From Oopsacas minuta (taxonomy: Eukaryota; Porifera; Hexactinellida; Lyssacinosida; Leucopsacidae), in NCBI GenBank assembly GCA_024704765.1, contig JAKMXF010000314.1:62001-126000 (forward strand): a stretch of DNA of 64,000 nt. Reading direction: 5' to 3'. Position 1 is the first letter of the stretch, and every line of letters starts with the position of its first letter. Below the pieces are notes generated by a model, which saw nothing but the letters and a program-made list of their open reading frames with translations, searched no databases and was not told the DNA's origin. Of this stretch, positions 59,401 through 64,000 are shown one piece after another. A program made the position numbers and the translations under genes.

Positions 59401-60768
59401 ATTTTAATATGGATGATTACTAATGTCTGTGCAGGGTATATCTAAAATAACTATTCGACGATGTCAATTAATATCGTCCCATTTAAATTGGTGAATAATT
59501 TTTAATTTGATAATTTCTAGCCACACTTTGGCCATTAAATAAGTAATGAGCTACAAATATTCAATTATACATTGCATAGAATTCAAAAGAGATGAAACAA
59601 TTCTGATACAGTGAAATCTGCATTAACCAGCAATCGTTGGGATATGCAAGTTTTGTAAGTTTAGCTAATTGTCGGATAATGCTGCTGAATTTGCTTTGTC
59701 GGAAACTATTTCAAATTAGAAACACTGTCTAATTATAAAGGTCTTCTGGATTATACAGGTGTCGGTTTGTGCAGGTTTGCGCTATAGCATATTCGAATTT
59801 TACGGATGTGTATTACCTCAGAATGAAATTACGAATTGTTGAGGGCAATCTTGTTGTTTGAATTACATTTTAATATTTATGGCACATGTAGCAGAAGCTG
59901 AACATATCAAATATGTGCCCCCAACATCGTAATTGAATAAACAATGTGCCAAAAATCGACTTTATCTCTAGAAACATTTGCAAGTCAGTCTAGAGAATCT
60001 CAAAGAATTTCATGCAGTATTCCATTCTGGAGCCAATATTCTATTGATATGCAACTTCTGTCACTTGTGGCAGCCATATGAACTGCAAATATTTGATCTA
60101 AACAAGTCGTAATATTCATACTGAGGTAATAGAGACCAGATAATTCAATTATGGTATCAAATTTTCGCATTAACTCAAAAAGAGATGCATCTGTAATGCA
60201 TTGTCACCTTTTTGGGATTGTCGAAGAAAACACATTATTATTTGCGACTGCTCACCCCATAAACATGATGGTTATAAATAACCAAATGTCGTCAACGTCA
60301 TAATATTGACCAAATAGAAACCCGTTATGGATGGATAACGTCATCATGACTAGCAAAAACTCAAAACTGGAATTTAATGTTGAAATTCGACATTTTGTCA
60401 AGCATAGTAATATGCTTGTTTCCCATTCCCGCCACAACCAATTTGGACCCCAGTCCGAGAATATGATACATAAAATAAATTTGTGGATAATTCCAAGGTT
60501 AAAGATTGTATAATGTACTATTACAATTTTATTACTGAAATATTCAATATTTTCATGCCCTCAGAGAATGTGATGAAATGAACGAATCATTTTTTTAATA
60601 CCACCTTGGCTAATACTAATCTTAAGAAAATACCCTCCTGTATCCCAGTTTCCGTGAAAATTCAGTAAGAGGAAGAAGAAATTTCGTTAATATGATATTT
60701 GGCAAATAATTCGAGATAAATATCGGAACTATCATACCTCCAAATGAATTGCACAAAATGACATAATA
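56406..60768. other. intronic or intergenic AT-rich DNA
   Basis: Probably the next CYB5D1 intron, since the gene's 5' exons are not found. Near 58045 a lone end CAGTAGACTCCGATTAATAG resembles pogo/Tigger-type termini. A small MITE sits at 59609-59786. No host exon is visible. Confidence 0.5.
59609..59786. mobile_element. small pogo-like MITE
   Basis: The left end CAGTGAAATCTGCATTAACC follows TA. The right end, read on the minus strand, gives AGCGCAAACCTGCACAAACC and is followed by TA. The ends are homologous with several mismatches and the right boundary is approximate. Interior AT-rich, non-coding. Confidence 0.5.
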
Positions 60769-61237
60769 CAGTAGAGTTCGTCTATTAGCAAGTTTTTTAG
60801 GGTCACAATGGTCCAAATTGCATTATTTATGTTCCCTTATTAGCAAATTCGCCTTTGAGCAAGTTTTCTCATGAAAACACTACTTTCTATAACATAATGA
60901 GGGAACCACTAGTCCTATATAAACAAAAACTTGCTATAATGAAAATTTTCTGTAGTATAGAGTAAAGTAAATTTAGATTTTCCAATTTAGAGGAAACTGT
61001 GGTTGCTTTTGAATTTGGTAGAAAGCATTCTCGTAGGTATTACATGAACTGTATGTATCAATTTAAAAGGTTTCTGTATGCCTTCGAAAAGTTATCTTAA
61101 GTTTACCTATAAGTGTATTTATCACATACACTTATGTACAAGTACAAACAACAATAGTATTTTCGAATTGAATGAGTTGATCTATTAGCAAAATTTTCGT
61201 GCAAAACGTGGCTTGCTAATAAGCGAACACCACTGTA
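60767..61237. mobile_element. pogo/Tc1-like MITE with TA duplication, 467 bp
   Basis: Element 60769-61235 between TA dinucleotides. Ends CAGTAGAGTTCGTCTATTAG (left) and CAGTGGTGTTCGCTTATTAG (minus-strand right) match at 16 of 20 positions and continue GCAAG on both. Extra inner copies of TATTAGCAA occur near each end. No coding frame. Confidence 0.85.
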
Positions 61238-61257
61238 ACTCACTTATATAGACTACT

Positions 61258-61610
61258 AGCCGCAACGCCGCCCTCAGGGCGGTTTCTTCTCTTAGTTCCT
61301 GCGGAATGATTTTTCGGACCTTCGGCTGCACGATTGCCTTGGGAGTTTGCGAACGCTACGCGTGTTATACAAAGGGAGGAATGTGATTGACCAGCGTTGA
61401 CCAATCAGATTCTTTCGTAAATGCTTGGTATAAATGGGCGAGGTGTGAAAAATTCACATATCTTGTCCAAATTGGTTCGATTAGAAAAATAATTCTTACT
61501 TGGAAAGGTCGAGTAATACTTAGCCGACACAGAAAATTTGGTTCGAATCGGGCAAGGCATTTTTGAAAAAACGCTCGGACACACACACACATATATAATT
61601 TTTTGCATAT
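61258..61610 (+). repeat. GC-rich dispersed repeat with microsatellite tail
   Basis: Starts near CTAGCCGCAACGCCGCCCTC, contains the hairpin CGCCCTCAGGGCG, a TTCGAATCGGGC box (GGTTCGAATC resembles a tRNA B box) and ends in an (AC)n/(TA)n tail. A 3' simple-sequence tail and GC-rich head suggest a SINE or the 3' end of a non-LTR element. Class not determined. Confidence 0.45.
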
Positions 61611-62216
61611 ATAAGGATGGATAATATTTTCTCTATTTCTCAGATCGAGGGGTGAAATGCAGAGTATATTGAGTCGCGCAGAGAAAACCCATAAATAAGA
61701 TATTTAGAGGTTGTATACTGACGCTAAATTGTTACCCAAAGCAGTCGCGAACCCACCTAGCAAGAGAAGTGCGAACTCAATTCAAAGTACTAGTTGGATA
61801 TGCCTAATACCTTATGCATATGCGCTAATACTGAAGTGTAGGGACTCCATAGGTGCAAGCGCATAGCATAAAATATGATTCCTGATATGTTGAGCGTGCC
61901 ACAGGAGCTCTATGAAGATGAAATAATTACAATTATCACGAAATATATAAAATTTATTTGGCAAGCACACATAATCGGGGTGTAGAGCCAGTAAGGCGGG
62001 AGCTGAAATGTGTTTCTAACCTAAGTTAACAATTGCATCATATAAATTATATTCTGTAAATATTTGCAGGGACAAAACCAATGTTTGACAATTTGAATTA
62101 TGTCCCCTCATATTCTGGAGCGTGACAAGAGATTCCAAAACGAGGAGGCAGGGGTGAACAATTGCCTCAATACAATGGCGAGTACAATAGGGAGATGATA
62201 CAATACCCGAAAAAGC

Positions 62217-62236
62217 GAGGAGGTAGTTGCCTCCTC
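62217..62236. repeat. GAGGAGG hairpin
   Basis: GAGGAGGTAGTTGCCTCCTC folds on itself. Upstream at about 62140-62165 the words GAGGAGGCA and TTGCCTC recur, as in the hairpin at 43788-43831, so both may be parts of one dispersed element. Confidence 0.45.
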
Positions 62237-63718
62237 TGTATCGTGCAAGTTACGCCCTAGGTATTACGTAAACTAGAACAATACAACAGTACAGTAGTCA
62301 CATTACTATATATTTATTCACCTGTTAACAGCTAATACTTAGTCAGGTGAGGTTAGCTATCAGGAGAGTATTCCGATCAAGAGTGACAGGAACTAAAGGC
62401 TTCGGTATGTATATTGCTTGGGCCCTCTGGACATTATCCATATTGTCCAACAACAGTAACATTTTGCGAATTTCCTAGGCATTATGGAAAAAGCACAATT
62501 TTCATAATGTACATGCAAACTTGTGGAATTGTCATATCATCTTCAAATGATTTGATTTGATTTGTTTGAGATTTGATGAGATTTAGAGGGATATCATGCC
62601 TGGGGACGTTAATTAGACCGATTGGGTGCTCACAGTGGGTGTTTAAACAACCATTATCTTAGTTGTAATGCAAAATTCATTAGTGCTAGAAGGTGTACAG
62701 ACACCACAGTGGCGTCAGCCCTGAATATGATGGGATTTGAAAAGATTAGAATGAAATTGAAAGAGTTTGATTTGATTGAATTTGATTTGAAAGAAAATAT
62801 ACATCTAATTCACAACACTGTGTGAATGTGATACACTTTGAATTTGTTGTTTGGAAACTGAAACAGTGTATATTCCAGAATGAAGTTCATCTCTAATGGA
62901 AATTTGAAAATGATGATTTGGAATGTGAAATATTTGACGACATAGAGTGCCAGCTTTTGGCGCAGGCAAAACAAACAACCGCCTGGGTGCCTTGATTTAA
63001 GGGGCGAAAGATAGGGTCATTTTGCAGAAATTTCAGGATATAACTGCAAAGTATTCATAAAGGTACCTAAATTTTGTTTTAGATTGAAATACATATATTA
63101 GAGAATTGATTCAAAATAACATACTCAAAAAATATTTGTTAGAAAACATGAGCCGAAATGATACCTTTTGAATGGGGCGGCGAAAGAACTAAACCCGGCT
63201 CTGGCATATGCTATAAAAATATAGGCCCAAAAAATGTATAACCACATCACCTGAGAGCTTAGTACTAAAGTAATATAAAGCTGCAAATTGAGATGAAATC
63301 TGAACAATTTTCACAAACAAAATGTTCTTCTGATGTTCATAACTGAGGTGTCATTAATCTCAGTTCGAATAATAGAGGGTCTAATTTATAGGCGGGAAGT
63401 TGTCACAGCAGGTATTGTCCCCTTATGCGTCAATGGCATATGAGTGTGGCAATGAACAATAGTGATGTATTGAAGTATATATAGCAGTCTATAAAATGTC
63501 GGCTCGCTTTTCTCGCATCTTAACCTAGAAATCATATTACATCAGAAAAGTTTAAACCTTTATTGATCTCGTGCCCGGGGTCCTGGTATTGGAACTATGT
63601 ACACTTGAACTATATTTATATATTAATAGCTATGATCTATCAAAATTCTTGCTTGTAAAAGAAAGAAATTCACACAAATTATTATACTAAACAATATCCT
63701 TAGGTGAACCTGTAAAAA

Positions 63719-63762
63719 TGGCCAGTCGAAGGACTCGGAGTGCAGCTCAGGCAGCTGGGTCA
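63719..63762 (+). CDS. possible first exon of an unknown gene
   Basis: A relatively GC-rich start AAAATGGCC opens a frame reading MASRRTRSAAQAAG. Basic, low-complexity N-termini of this kind are common in chromatin proteins. A possible acceptor (CCTTAG) lies about 18 bp upstream, so the 5' untranslated region may be spliced. The donor would be near 63760 (GG/GTCATA), which is weak. After it the frame stops within 40 bases. I cannot name the gene and the call may be wrong. Confidence 0.25.
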
Positions 63763-64000
63763 TATTTCCAAACAATATTTACTATTGAAACGTGATTAAT
63801 CTGCATATAAATCTAAAGGAAAATAAGAAACTGCACACCACTAAATATGCAATTGTAAAACCTGGCAAAACGACGAATACTTGAATAAGCATATGATAAC
63901 ATACTCGAAAATCTATTAGACTATGTTAGATAGCATTGTACTGACAAAAACGGTAAAAATATTCCTGGTAAGATCTCCTCAAGCCACACATATTGCATCA

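Larger units (their letters stand above)
61611..64000. other. AT-rich DNA without recognised genes
   Basis: Contains a hairpin at 62217-62236 and a run of GATTTGATTTGA-type words near 62540-62800. The only possible coding start is at 63719 (separate entry). Confidence 0.45.

Noticed and set aside
60252-60513. Overlapping frames on both strands near 60.3-60.5 kb
   Set aside because: Both about 60 residues, no motif, and the region shares TTGTCACCTTTTTG with other non-coding repeats at about 27688 and 42787.
61535-61560. tRNA gene around GGTTCGAATC
   Set aside because: The T-loop-like box is present but no acceptor stem or A box of a cloverleaf can be fitted. It is better read as part of a repeat.
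1-64000. CRISPR array, operon structure or other prokaryotic features
   Set aside because: No regularly spaced short repeats, no Shine-Dalgarno-led gene runs. Splice sites and eukaryotic transposons show a nuclear eukaryotic genome.

Overview
The window is eukaryotic and looks like animal, probably arthropod, DNA. It is strongly AT-rich and gene-poor, with spliced genes and a dense layer of decayed DNA transposons. Two clear host genes are visible, both on the minus strand and both encoding parts of motile cilia. One is an intronless DNAL1 (axonemal outer-arm dynein light chain 1, 1027-1614). The other is the two last exons of CYB5D1 (56187-56405 and 41255-41482), which are separated by an intron of about 14.7 kb. 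The 53.9-55.2 kb mariner relative resembles elements I remember as abundant in caligid copepods (salmon-louse group). That organism call is inference from memory, not a search result.

Layout. 1-3.7 kb: DNAL1 with an upstream non-coding region holding three perfect cAMP-response-type octamers. 3.7-7.5 kb: a PIF/Harbinger element with a 3-bp target duplication, a decayed transposase, its MYB-like partner protein, an inverted second copy of its 5' end, and a small hAT remnant. 7.5-11.3 kb: AT-rich non-coding DNA. 11.3-14.1 kb: a transposon of a family I cannot name, with about 127-bp nearly identical inverted ends. 14.8-21.0 kb: a giant imperfect palindrome made of two head-to-head tyrosine-recombinase elements, with a hAT element inserted near its centre. 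21.2-22.2 kb: a mariner relic. 22.4-24.2 kb: two long-inverted-repeat elements without coding capacity. 24.2-26.4 kb: a Mutator-like element whose transposase frame continues into a RING finger. 26.5-28.3 kb: another long-inverted-repeat element. 28.9-30.1 kb: a second, different Mutator-like relic. 31.9-35.5 kb: an almost intact P-type element (THAP domain plus transposase). 39.0-40.3 kb: a Tc1/mariner element with DD37E spacing.

The CYB5D1 intron (41.5-56.2 kb) holds a seven-exon Ginger-like integrase gene fused to a USP/C98-type cysteine peptidase (43.4-49.1 kb). It also holds a deleted hAT, a GC-rich hAT-like MITE and a DD37D (maT-type) mariner. 56.4-64 kb is mostly non-coding, with pogo-like MITEs, a GC-rich dispersed repeat and a possible 5' exon on the plus strand at the extreme end.

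Nearly every transposon gene carries only one to a few stops or frameshifts, and most keep readable ends and target duplications. Base positions, motifs and inverted repeats were read by eye. Family assignments come from recalled motifs and no database search was run.
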